Shown one piece after another: positions 7,508-15,306 of a DNA stretch of 64,000 nt; positions within the stretch are counted from its first letter, which is position 1; every line of letters begins with the position of its first letter. The stretch is from Myxococcus sp. RHSTA-1-4 (GTDB taxonomy: Bacteria; Myxococcota; Myxococcia; Myxococcales; Myxococcaceae). Location of the stretch: the NCBI RefSeq assembly GCF_020037125.1, contig NZ_JAIQDG010000024.1, positions 1-64,000 on the forward strand, read 5' to 3'. The translations under genes and the position numbers were made by a program. The notes below the pieces were generated by a model that was not told where the DNA came from, searched no databases, and saw nothing but the letters and a program-made list of their open reading frames with translations.

Positions 7508-7969
7508 ATGGCCTCACATCCCCTGTCCCGGCTGCTGCCACTCATCACCCTCGCGGGGCTGAGCCTTGGCCATGGAGGTGGCGGGAGTGGAGGCGGCGGT
7601 GGCGGCTGCGGCGGAGGGGACTCCGACGACCACGGCCACACGGAGGACCCGGTGCACACCCGCGCTTCCGGCGCGGCGTGTCCTTCCACGGGCGGCCCCA
7701 CGGCATCGGACTTCGGCCGGGCCTTCCTGGAGACCCACTGCCTGTCGTGTCACAGCGCGAGCGTCACCGGCGCCGCGCGCGAGGGCGCGCCCCAGGGCGT
7801 GGACTTCGACACCCCCGAAGCGGTGCGCCACCAGGCGGCCTCCATCGACGCGCACACGGCCGCCGGGCCCGCCGCGGTGAACACCGCGATGCCTCCTGCC
7901 TCGCGCTCCGCGCCCTCCATGGACGAGCGCGTGAAGCTGGGCCAGTGGCTCGCCTGTGGCGCGCCCTGA
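7508..7969 (+). CDS. Exported one-haem cytochrome c-like protein
   Basis: This encodes 153 residues from ATG 7508, chosen for the GGAG upstream and because it opens with a signal peptide (SRLLPLITLAGLSLGHG). A Gly-rich linker follows, with repeated GGGG and a lone GGCGGG Cys. The cytochrome part has LETHCLSCHS as the haem c site and a later NTAMPPAS segment that could give the axial Met, ending in KLGQWLACGAP as in small class I-like cytochromes. It is divergent from the MbnP/MbnH operon, so it may carry electrons to or from the di-haem enzyme in the periplasm. That partnership is inference. Confidence 0.7.
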   Translation: MASHPLSRLLPLITLAGLSLGHGGGGSGGGGGGCGGGDSDDHGHTEDPVHTRASGAACPSTGGPTASDFGRAFLETHCLSCHSASVTGAAREGAPQGVDFDTPEAVRHQAASIDAHTAAGPAAVNTAMPPASRSAPSMDERVKLGQWLACGAP

Positions 7970-8000
7970 AACAGCACCCGGGCCCCCGAGGGCCACGGCC

Positions 8001-8918
8001 TCACTGGCAGACGCCGCAGTCCGACTGGCAGCTCGCGGCGGTGGTGCCCGTGCCGCAGCGCTCGGAGAGCTGGCACGTGCCGTCACCGCAGCGGTAGATG
8101 TCCTGGGCGCGGATGCGCGTGGTGATGGGGCGGTACGCCTTCCCGTTGTACGTGCACTTCGTGTAGTGCGTCCGCGACGCGTCCTGCGTGCAGTACGTGC
8201 GAGCGGAGCCCACGTGGCTGATGACGATGGCGCAGTCCGGGTCCCCGCTCCACGCGGACAGGCCGCACGCGCGCACCGTGCTCTGGTCATAGGAGAGGTA
8301 GTCCGCGTCGTTCGCCGCGAAGAGCCCCTCGCCGTTGAAGAGGTTGCCGAAGAACACCGCCTCCGTCTGGCCGTACGTCTGCAGCTCATCGGAGGTGGTG
8401 GGGATGACGGCCCCCAGCGCGTCCCGCCCCAGCACGGAGATGTTCAGGTGCACGCCGTACTTGTTCACGTGCGCGGCCAGGCATCCGGACACCACCTGCT
8501 GCTCCGCCAGCGTCGCCGACGCGCCGCCCGCCCAGCCCGGCGCCAGCCCCAGCACCCCCGTCCACGTGTACGTCGTGCCCGCGTGCGTGTACGTCAGCGT
8601 CTGCCCCTCCGCCATCGCGCAGCGGGCGATGTAGCGCATCACCTCGTCCCCGCGGGACGGATTCTCACTGAACCATGTATTGAAACCATTCGTCGACAGG
8701 CCGTTCGTCGAAAGGCCATTCGTCGAAAGGCCATTCGTCGAAAGACCGTTCGTCGAAAGGCCATTCGTCGAAAGGCCGTTGGTGGAGAGCCCATTGGTGG
8801 AGAGCCCGTTCTGGGACACCAGCCCGCCCGCATGGGTTCCAAGAGACTCGCCGTGTTCATCCAGACCCGGCTCCGCGGGGCCGCAGCCGATGGCCGCGAC
8901 ACAGAGCAGCACGGGCAT
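8001..8918 (-). CDS. Repeat-bearing lipoprotein (NGLST repeats) of a myxobacterial secreted family
   Basis: This encodes 305 residues from ATG 8918, preceded by GGAG. The lipobox is VAAIGCG. After a short linker come eight copies of NGLST in a row and then a globular domain containing VMRYIARCAMAEG, GLAPGWA, EQQVVSGCLAAHVN, HLNISV and EAVFFGNLF, with paired cysteines and a Cys-rich tail (CGDGTCQLSERCG). The same landmarks, with different spacing and no long repeat, occur in the protein at 52919-54400, so both belong to one family. The function is unknown. The signal and cysteines point to an extracytoplasmic, disulphide-stabilised protein. Confidence 0.7.
   Translation of the reverse strand: MPVLLCVAAIGCGPAEPGLDEHGESLGTHAGGLVSQNGLSTNGLSTNGLSTNGLSTNGLSTNGLSTNGLSTNGLSTNGFNTWFSENPSRGDEVMRYIARCAMAEGQTLTYTHAGTTYTWTGVLGLAPGWAGGASATLAEQQVVSGCLAAHVNKYGVHLNISVLGRDALGAVIPTTSDELQTYGQTEAVFFGNLFNGEGLFAANDADYLSYDQSTVRACGLSAWSGDPDCAIVISHVGSARTYCTQDASRTHYTKCTYNGKAYRPITTRIRAQDIYRCGDGTCQLSERCGTGTTAASCQSDCGVCQ
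8686..8805. repeat. Eight tandem 15-bp units coding NGLST
   Basis: The plus strand reads CCRTTCGTCGAAAGG-like units every 15 bp: six near-identical copies, then two diverged ones (CCRTTGGTGGAGAGC) at the 5' coding end. A ninth, degenerate unit follows at 8806-8820. All changes are silent or keep NGLST. Because the unit is a multiple of three, gain or loss of copies would change stalk length but not frame. Confidence 0.95.
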
Positions 8919-9191
8919 CCACCTCACTCCCCTCGGGTAACGGCTCTGGCCGCGGGTGATTTCGGAGCAGGGAGAAGCCTGGGGAGAGAGGTGGCGCATG
9001 GGACTGCCTCCGCGTTGGGGGTGACCGCGGCTTTCGCGGTCACATCAACGGGTAGTCCTTCCCGCAACGACTGACAGGTGTCCCGCCGGGCAGCTCGCGC
9101 ATGTCGGTCCAATGGCAAACACGTATTTCGTGCGCCGCATGACGCTCCACCACGGGTTCGACTCACGTACAACGCTTTGTGTTGGTGTGTT

Positions 9192-11156
9192 TCAGGGATT
9201 GCGCGCCGCGGCCTGTGCCGCGGACACGCGCAGCTGCCGCGCGTCACGCGGCAGTGTCACGGTGAAGGTGGTGCCGTCCCGCTCCGACGAGCTCACGTAC
9301 ACCGCGCCTCCGTGCGCCTGGACAATCTCCCGCACGATGAACAACCCGAGTCCCAATCCACCCCGCCGCCGCCCCTTCTCGCGCGCCACACCCGCCTGAC
9401 GGAACGGGTCGAACAGCGTCGCGAGCTGCGGGCCGGGTATGGACACACCCGGGTTGTGGACCTCGAGGACCTGCCAGTCGTCGCGCTCCGTGCAGCGCAG
9501 CAGCACCGGGGCATCCTGCGCGCCGTGCTCCAGCGCATTGCCCACCAGGTTGCTGAGCACCTGCGCCAGCCGGGCCGCGTCCCAGACGCCGTCCGCGCGG
9601 CCGTCCACGTCGAAGGCGATGTGACGCTCCGGCCACGCCACGCTCAACTCCTCCACCACCTGCCCGCAGACGGAGGCCAGGTTGACGGGCGCCAGGTTCA
9701 GCGGAATTCCGCCGGACAGCCGCGCGCGCGTGAGGTCGAGGATGTCCGAAATCATGGCCCCCATCCGCGCCGCGCTCGTCTCGATGCGCTGGGCCAGTTG
9801 ATGGTGCTGGGAGCTGTGCGCGCTGCGCCGCCGCATCGCCCGCGCGGAGAGGGTTATCGCGTTCAGCGGGTTGCGGAGGTCATGGCCGAGGATGCCGATG
9901 AAGCGCTCGCGGAACCGGGCCTCCTCCGACAGGCGCTCCAGCGCGCGGTTGCGCTCGGTGATGTCCATCATGGAGCCAATCATCCGCACCGGCCGCCCCG
10001 CCGCGTCGCGCGACAGCACGCCCCGGTCCAGCACGTGGGCCCACGTGCCGTCGTTGCGAAGGAAGCGGTACTCCGCCTGCCACGTCGCGCCGGTGGAGGC
10101 CACGAAGCCGCGCAGCCCCGCCACCACCGCGCCCCGCTCGTCGGGGTGGACGCGCTCCTCCCACCAGCCCAGGCCGTGGCTCGACCGCGCCGGGCCATAG
10201 CCGAACAGGTCCCCGGAGCCCGCGTCCCAGCGCACGCCGCCGGTGTCCAGGTCCCAGTCCCACAGCACGTCATGGGTGGCGCGCGCCGCCAACCGGTAGC
10301 GCTCCTCCGCCTCGCGCAGCGAGGCCTCGGCCTGCTCGCGCTCGGTGCAGTCCATCACCACGCCCACCAGACGGTGCGCGCGCTCGCCGTCGCGCAGCCC
10401 CTGGCCCACCGCCTCGTACCAGTGCGTGGCGCCGTCCGCGTGGCGGCAGCGGAACTTCAGGGTGTACGGCCCGTCCGCCGCCAGCGCCTGCTCGATTCCC
10501 CGCGCCACCCGCGCGCGGTCCTCCACCACCACGCAGGACAGGAACCCCGGCAGCGACGTGCCCAGCGTGCCCGGAGGCTGGCCGAAGAAGGCATCCGCCT
10601 CCTGGGACCAGGTGACGGCGCGCCGTGCCTCCGTCCACTCCCACGCCACCATGCGCGCGGTGGACAGCGCCAGCCGCAGCAATTCCTCGCGCGCCCGCAC
10701 CGTCCGCGACTCCTCCAGCGCGCCCTCCACCCGCCGCCGCGCCTCCTGCTCGCGCTCCAGCGCCTCCCGCAGCCCCTGTGCGTCCGCGTCCGCCGGGGGC
10801 AGCAGCCACAGCGCGAAGCCCTCCGCCTCCTTCACCGCCACCGCCTGGAAGCACGCATCCACGCCCTCGCGCCGCACGCGCAGCGGGACGGACAGCGGCA
10901 CGCCGGTGCCCGCCAGGCGCACGCAGGACTCCAATTCCAGCCCGCGTACGCCCTCTTCCGGCCAGCGCGACACGCGGGAGTCCAACCCCCAGTCGCGGAC
11001 CACGTCCTCCGCCGCCGCGTTGAGCGACGTCCACTGGAAGTCGAGCACCTCGCCCCCGGGTCCCCGCAACGGCGTGAAGAGGATGCAGGGTGCCGGGCTC
11101 CCGGCATGAGGCGTCCATGCCAGGGCGGCGCCTGGCAGCGATGATAGACCCACCAT
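9192..11156 (-). CDS. PAS-domain sensor histidine kinase
   Basis: This encodes 654 residues from ATG 11156, supported by GGGAGAG seven bases upstream; ATG 11225 is a longer alternative. There is no membrane segment. A variable N-terminal region is followed by two PAS/PAC modules (WEWTEARRAVTWS... DCTEREQAEASL; then WDWDLDTGGVRWD... MDITERNRALERL). The HisKA domain has the phospho-acceptor in GHDLRNPL (His425), and the ATPase domain has N-box NLVGNALEHG and GLGLGLFIVREI. No receiver domain is attached and no response regulator gene is adjacent, so the partner is unknown. It should be a cytoplasmic sensor. Confidence 0.9.
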   Translation of the reverse strand: MVGLSSLPGAALAWTPHAGSPAPCILFTPLRGPGGEVLDFQWTSLNAAAEDVVRDWGLDSRVSRWPEEGVRGLELESCVRLAGTGVPLSVPLRVRREGVDACFQAVAVKEAEGFALWLLPPADADAQGLREALEREQEARRRVEGALEESRTVRAREELLRLALSTARMVAWEWTEARRAVTWSQEADAFFGQPPGTLGTSLPGFLSCVVVEDRARVARGIEQALAADGPYTLKFRCRHADGATHWYEAVGQGLRDGERAHRLVGVVMDCTEREQAEASLREAEERYRLAARATHDVLWDWDLDTGGVRWDAGSGDLFGYGPARSSHGLGWWEERVHPDERGAVVAGLRGFVASTGATWQAEYRFLRNDGTWAHVLDRGVLSRDAAGRPVRMIGSMMDITERNRALERLSEEARFRERFIGILGHDLRNPLNAITLSARAMRRRSAHSSQHHQLAQRIETSAARMGAMISDILDLTRARLSGGIPLNLAPVNLASVCGQVVEELSVAWPERHIAFDVDGRADGVWDAARLAQVLSNLVGNALEHGAQDAPVLLRCTERDDWQVLEVHNPGVSIPGPQLATLFDPFRQAGVAREKGRRRGGLGLGLFIVREIVQAHGGAVYVSSSERDGTTFTVTLPRDARQLRVSAAQAAARNP

Positions 11157-11353
11157 CGGCTCTCTCCCAGCGCACGGCACCACCAGCCCGCCAGGCGCGG
11201 AGCCCGCGGTGGTCCAGAGTGCCATGTTCCCGGAGCCGCGAACCCACCCCCCGCGACTGCCCCCACCGCAGTGCTCACCCCTGAGCACTCCGCGGCCAAT
11301 GGAAATATTAGAAGCCACCGGCCGGCCGCCGCCACCCGCCCCACGGGGTGGGC

Positions 11354-13534
11354 CTATAAGGACTCGCGGAAGTGCCGAATCACCCGCTCCCACATGCGCT
11401 CGCTGACGAGCGGGTCGGAGACCCCGTGCCCGGAGCCCGCGAGCAGCAGCAACTCATGCGGCCGGCCCGCGCGGAAGAGCGCGTCCGACAGCTTCAGCGT
11501 GTGGGAGAAGTGCACGTTGTCGTCGGCGGTGCCATGGATGAGCAATAGTTTCGCGAGGGGCTTGTCCTCCTTCGCGTAGGTGAGCAGCGAGTTCCGCTCA
11601 TACACCTCCGGCTTTTCCTGGAGCAGGCCCAGGTGACGCTCGGGGACGTGGCTGGAGTAGTCCCGCCAGTCCGCCACCGAGGACACGGCCGCCGCGGCCT
11701 TGAAGACGTCCGGCCGCACCATGGCGGCCATCGCGCTGAGGTAGCCGCCGTGGCTTGCGCCGGTGATGCCCACGCGCTGGAGGTCCACCTCGGGCAGCTC
11801 CGCGGCGAGCGCCCGCAGCGCGGCCACCTGGTCCTCCAGCGTCTGGCCCCAGAAGTCGTGTTTCTGGGTGCGCTGCCACGCCCGGCCGCGCAGGGGCGTG
11901 CCGCGCCCGTCGATGGTCACCACCAGGAAGCCCTGGTCCGCAATCCATTGCAGCCTCAGGTGATAGGCCATGCTCTGGAAGACGGTGGTGGTGAAGGAGC
12001 CTCCGTACACCTCGACGATGACGGGCAGCTTCACGCCCGGCTTGAAGTCGCGCGGGCGGACGACGGACACCCAGAAGCGCTCCTGGCCCACCTGACGCAC
12101 CTCGAACCGGGGCTGTAGGGGAGGCTCCACCGCCACGGAGGGCAGCACGCCCATGCGCGTGCCATCCGCCCTCAGCACGTGGGCCCGGGGCATGCTCGTG
12201 GGCCCCTCGGAGGACACCACCATCAGGCCCCCCGCCCTGCTCACGTTGGCCAGCTCCATCGCCGGGCCGCCCGCGGTGACGCGCGTGGGAGGACCGCCCT
12301 TCACCACGCGCCACAGGTAGCGCTCCGGTGGAACGGGGCCGCCCAGGAAGTAGAGCGTGTCCTGCTCGGGCAGGTAGCGCGCCAGGTCCCAGAAGCCGGC
12401 GCCCGGCTTCACCAGCGAGCGCGCGAGCGAGCCGTCCGCGTTGCGCAGCTCCACCTCGGAAGCGCCGTTGCGCTCCGTTTCCCAGAGAAAGCCGCTGCCG
12501 TCCGGGAGCCACTCCGGGAAGGACGGGTGCGGGTTGAGCCACGCGTCGTCCTTCTCCGTGAGCAGGACGCGCGTCTTCCCCGTCCTCGCGTCCACCGCGA
12601 GCAGCACCTCCTCCTGCTGGCGCTGGTCCTGCACCCGCAGCGTCAGCGGGCTCTTGTCGGACCACGTCACCCTGGACAGGTGCGGGTACTTCGCCGAATC
12701 CCAGTCCACCCACGTCGTCCTGCCGCCCGTCACGGGGATGATGCCCAGCCGCAGCTTCGCGTGCGGCGTGCCGGGGCGTGGGTAGGGGAACGCGTCGGCG
12801 CCGCGCTCGGGGTGCATGACGTCCGCGACGGACAGCGTCTCCACGCCGGAGGTATCCACCTCGACGTACGCGAGCGACTTCCCGTCCGGGCTCCACCAGT
12901 ACCCCGTGAAGCGGGCCAGCTCCTCCATGGCGAAGTAGTCGGCCAGGCCATGGGTCCTCTGCCGGGTGCCGCCCCGGGTGAGGCGGTGCTCGGTCTGGGT
13001 GGCCAGGTCCAGGCGATAGAGGTCGTGCTCACGGACGTACGCCAGGTGCCTGCCGTCCGGAGACAGGCGCGGGCTGATGGCGCCGGGGCCCGCCTTCAGC
13101 TCCGTCACCTTTCCGGTGGCGCGCTCCACCACGTACAGCGAGCCGGCCATGGACACGAAGAGCTTCGTGCCATCCGCCATCAGCTCGTATGAGGAGATGC
13201 CCGCGGCCTTCATGCGCTCGCGCCGGGCCTTCTGCTCCGGGGTGGAGGGCTCGCCCGCGCCCTTCAGCAGTTTCTCCGGGGTGAGCACCTCGCGCGTCTC
13301 GCCCGTCGCCACGTCGAAGGCGAAGAGCGTCCGGGCGCGGGACGGGGGCTGCGCGCGGAGGAAGTAGACCGTCCGCTCGTCGGGGGTGATGCGCGTCATC
13401 ATGGGACGCCCGTTGTTGAAGCGGTGCGTCTCCGCGTACTGCTGGAAGAAGGACGGCGGCGCGGGAGGTGGGGACTTCGGCTGCGCCAGGACGGGAGCGC
13501 TCAGCAGGGCGAGCGCCAGGAGGAGGCTGCGCAT
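11354..13534 (-). CDS. Dipeptidyl peptidase IV (S9B prolyl oligopeptidase family)
   Basis: This encodes 726 residues. A signal peptide (residues 1-17, LLLALALLSAPVLAQ) is followed by the eight-bladed propeller DPPIV N-terminal domain, which contains an acidic EE pair (YFAMEELARFTGYWWSPDGK) like that which grips the substrate N-terminus in this family. A C-terminal alpha/beta hydrolase follows. The catalytic triad is visible as Ser in GASHGG, Asp in HGTADDNVHF and His in GSGHGVSD. Exported DPPIV enzymes cut X-Pro or X-Ala dipeptides from peptide N-termini, useful for a predator feeding on protein. It is transcribed alone, 200 bp upstream of the sensor kinase on the same strand. Confidence 0.93.
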   Translation of the reverse strand: MRSLLLALALLSAPVLAQPKSPPPAPPSFFQQYAETHRFNNGRPMMTRITPDERTVYFLRAQPPSRARTLFAFDVATGETREVLTPEKLLKGAGEPSTPEQKARRERMKAAGISSYELMADGTKLFVSMAGSLYVVERATGKVTELKAGPGAISPRLSPDGRHLAYVREHDLYRLDLATQTEHRLTRGGTRQRTHGLADYFAMEELARFTGYWWSPDGKSLAYVEVDTSGVETLSVADVMHPERGADAFPYPRPGTPHAKLRLGIIPVTGGRTTWVDWDSAKYPHLSRVTWSDKSPLTLRVQDQRQQEEVLLAVDARTGKTRVLLTEKDDAWLNPHPSFPEWLPDGSGFLWETERNGASEVELRNADGSLARSLVKPGAGFWDLARYLPEQDTLYFLGGPVPPERYLWRVVKGGPPTRVTAGGPAMELANVSRAGGLMVVSSEGPTSMPRAHVLRADGTRMGVLPSVAVEPPLQPRFEVRQVGQERFWVSVVRPRDFKPGVKLPVIVEVYGGSFTTTVFQSMAYHLRLQWIADQGFLVVTIDGRGTPLRGRAWQRTQKHDFWGQTLEDQVAALRALAAELPEVDLQRVGITGASHGGYLSAMAAMVRPDVFKAAAAVSSVADWRDYSSHVPERHLGLLQEKPEVYERNSLLTYAKEDKPLAKLLLIHGTADDNVHFSHTLKLSDALFRAGRPHELLLLAGSGHGVSDPLVSERMWERVIRHFRESL

Positions 13535-13792
13535 GAAGGACTCCGGAGCGGACGGGGCGGACAGCGCCTCAACGGCGGTGGGTCGACAGCGGCGCCCAAC
13601 CTACCGGGGCCGGTGAGGATTCAGGAGCCATCAGGCCTCCATCTCTTCGTCATGGTTGTGTCATGACGGTGGGCCCTCGACGCCCTGGCGCGTCGACAAG
13701 AGGACGGTCCAGGCCGACACGCGAGACGCCCCTTTCCAAGCCCGCCGTACCATCCCGGCGAGCACCGTGCCACGAGACCTCCCGGGGGGCAC

Positions 13793-14704
13793 ATGTCTGG
13801 GAAGAGCGAGGTCTTCATCAATGGCCTGACGCCCGTCACCACCGAGAGCGAGGGCAAGGTGGTGGGCTTCCCGGACGTGTGCAAGACGCCGTCGCCGGGC
13901 GGGCCGGTGCCCATTCCGTTCCCCAACGTTGCCCAGAGCAGGGACCTGGAGAATGGCTCGAAGTCGGTGCGCATCAACGGCGCCCCGGTGGCCCTGAAGG
14001 ACTCGTACATCGGCAAGTCCACCGGCAATGAGGCCGGCACCGCGGGTGGAGGCGTGGCTTCTGGCAAGACGTGCGGCCGCGCGCACCCGGTGACCTACTC
14101 CTTGGGCAGCTCGGCGGTGCTGGGGCGCAATATGCTGGAGGGTCGGGAGCTTTCCACGCACCCCTGGTACGCCGGGCCTTTCTCCCTCGCGGCGCACCAC
14201 CTCATCTGCCTGGAGGCGCTGAACAACGAAGAATGGGCCCTCATCTGCGTGCTGTTCGGCTACCACGCGGACCGCAAGCCCAATGGCGTCTTCCTGCCGA
14301 GGAAGCTTGCGCTGGCGTGCCAGCTCATGGTGGCCGTGCACCGGGGGCACCATGCCGAGGGCTTCGCCTTCGACCTGCACCTGGCCTACCCGGATGCCGT
14401 CAATAGCAAGCTCCGTGAGGTGGCGGCCCAGCTCAAGAGAGGCAGGTTTTGCGGAGCCCCGGAAGCGCTGGTGCGGAGGCTGGACGAACTGAGCGCGGAG
14501 ATACTGGCGAGAGTGGAGCGCTTCACGTGGACGCTGACGCGCGACGGGCTGGACTACGCGCCGGGCGCCTCCGGCTGCTCGGGCCTGACGAGCATCCAAC
14601 AGAAACCATCCCACGCCTCATGCCCCAAGGCGCGCAAGCATGGCCATGTCCACGCCGTCACACGACTTCCGTTGGCCCGCCGTGCCCTCAAAACCGGAGA
14701 ATGA
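13793..14704 (+). CDS. T6SS effector: DUF4150 (PAAR-like) domain fused to AHH nuclease toxin
   Basis: This encodes 303 residues. Residues 1 to about 115 match DUF4150 PAAR-like spike-tip proteins (TPVTTESEGKVVGFPDVCKT, PVPIPFPN, SRDLENGSKSV, IGKSTGNEAGTAGGG). Residues from about 125 carry the AHH toxin signature: A-H135-H136, then N164-GVFLP, then H183-RGH. AHH domains are HNH-like nucleases found as toxin tips in polymorphic and type VI systems. The gene is followed four bases later by an Imm11-type immunity gene. The protein would cap a VgrG spike and be delivered into competitors to cut nucleic acid. A vgrG lies 13 kb to the left, though linkage is not shown. Confidence 0.88.
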   Translation: MSGKSEVFINGLTPVTTESEGKVVGFPDVCKTPSPGGPVPIPFPNVAQSRDLENGSKSVRINGAPVALKDSYIGKSTGNEAGTAGGGVASGKTCGRAHPVTYSLGSSAVLGRNMLEGRELSTHPWYAGPFSLAAHHLICLEALNNEEWALICVLFGYHADRKPNGVFLPRKLALACQLMVAVHRGHHAEGFAFDLHLAYPDAVNSKLREVAAQLKRGRFCGAPEALVRRLDELSAEILARVERFTWTLTRDGLDYAPGASGCSGLTSIQQKPSHASCPKARKHGHVHAVTRLPLARRALKTGE

Positions 14705-14708
14705 GCCC

Positions 14709-15287
14709 ATGCAGACCGAGTACTTCGTCATCATGCGCGCCGGCCCCAGCAGCTACCCCCTTCTGGCTTGGGACGAGTTCAGCGGTCCTTTCTTCAGGGG
14801 CGTCTTCGCCCCTTTCACCCGCCCCATCCGCCTGCGGCTGGGCGCGCCCGTGCCGCGCAACCCCGTCATGGTGGACTACCACAGCCTGCCCACCCCCGTG
14901 GTGTCGGAGCGCCTCAAGGACGTGCTGGAGCCCATGGACCTGCACGGCGTTCAACTCGTCCCTGCTGACGTCAAGGTGGCGCCGGACGACGTGCGCCGCT
15001 ACTGGATGCTGCACGTCTACAACGAGATTGCCTGCATCGACCGGCAGCGCTCCACTCTCTCCCTTTATAGCGACGGAGACGTGCTGGGTATCGACAAGCT
15101 GGTGCTGGACGAGAACGTGCTGCGGGAAATCCCCCTGGAGCAACGGCGCGTGTTCGTGCTGGCGGAATCCACCTCCACTCACCTCTTCCACCAGTCCGTC
15201 ATGGACCCCCTCATGGCCCTCCAGCCCGAAGGTGTGCGCTTCATCCGCGCCGACCAGTGGAACGACGGCGCCGGCTTCCGGCCGTGA
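14709..15287 (+). CDS. Imm11 (DUF1629)-type immunity protein for the AHH effector
   Basis: This encodes 192 residues from ATG 14709, which has a GGAGAATGAG ribosome site overlapping the effector stop; longer starts at 14640 fall inside the effector gene. The layout fits Imm11: an N-terminal beta-rich half (YFVIMRAGPSSYPLLAWDEF), central PVMVDYHSLPTPVVSERLKD, and a closing strand pair (GVRFIRAD). Imm11 proteins are cytoplasmic antidotes to AHH/HNH-type and other toxins. The four-base gap implies translational coupling so that antidote is made with toxin. A second, broken copy of the family is at 2059-2262. Confidence 0.8.
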   Translation: MQTEYFVIMRAGPSSYPLLAWDEFSGPFFRGVFAPFTRPIRLRLGAPVPRNPVMVDYHSLPTPVVSERLKDVLEPMDLHGVQLVPADVKVAPDDVRRYWMLHVYNEIACIDRQRSTLSLYSDGDVLGIDKLVLDENVLREIPLEQRRVFVLAESTSTHLFHQSVMDPLMALQPEGVRFIRADQWNDGAGFRP

Positions 15288-15306
15288 ACACCGAAGGGCC
15301 CACGTC

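Noticed and set aside
8686-8805. CRISPR-like short regular repeats
   Set aside because: The units are contiguous with no spacers and encode NGLST in frame, so this is a coding tandem repeat.
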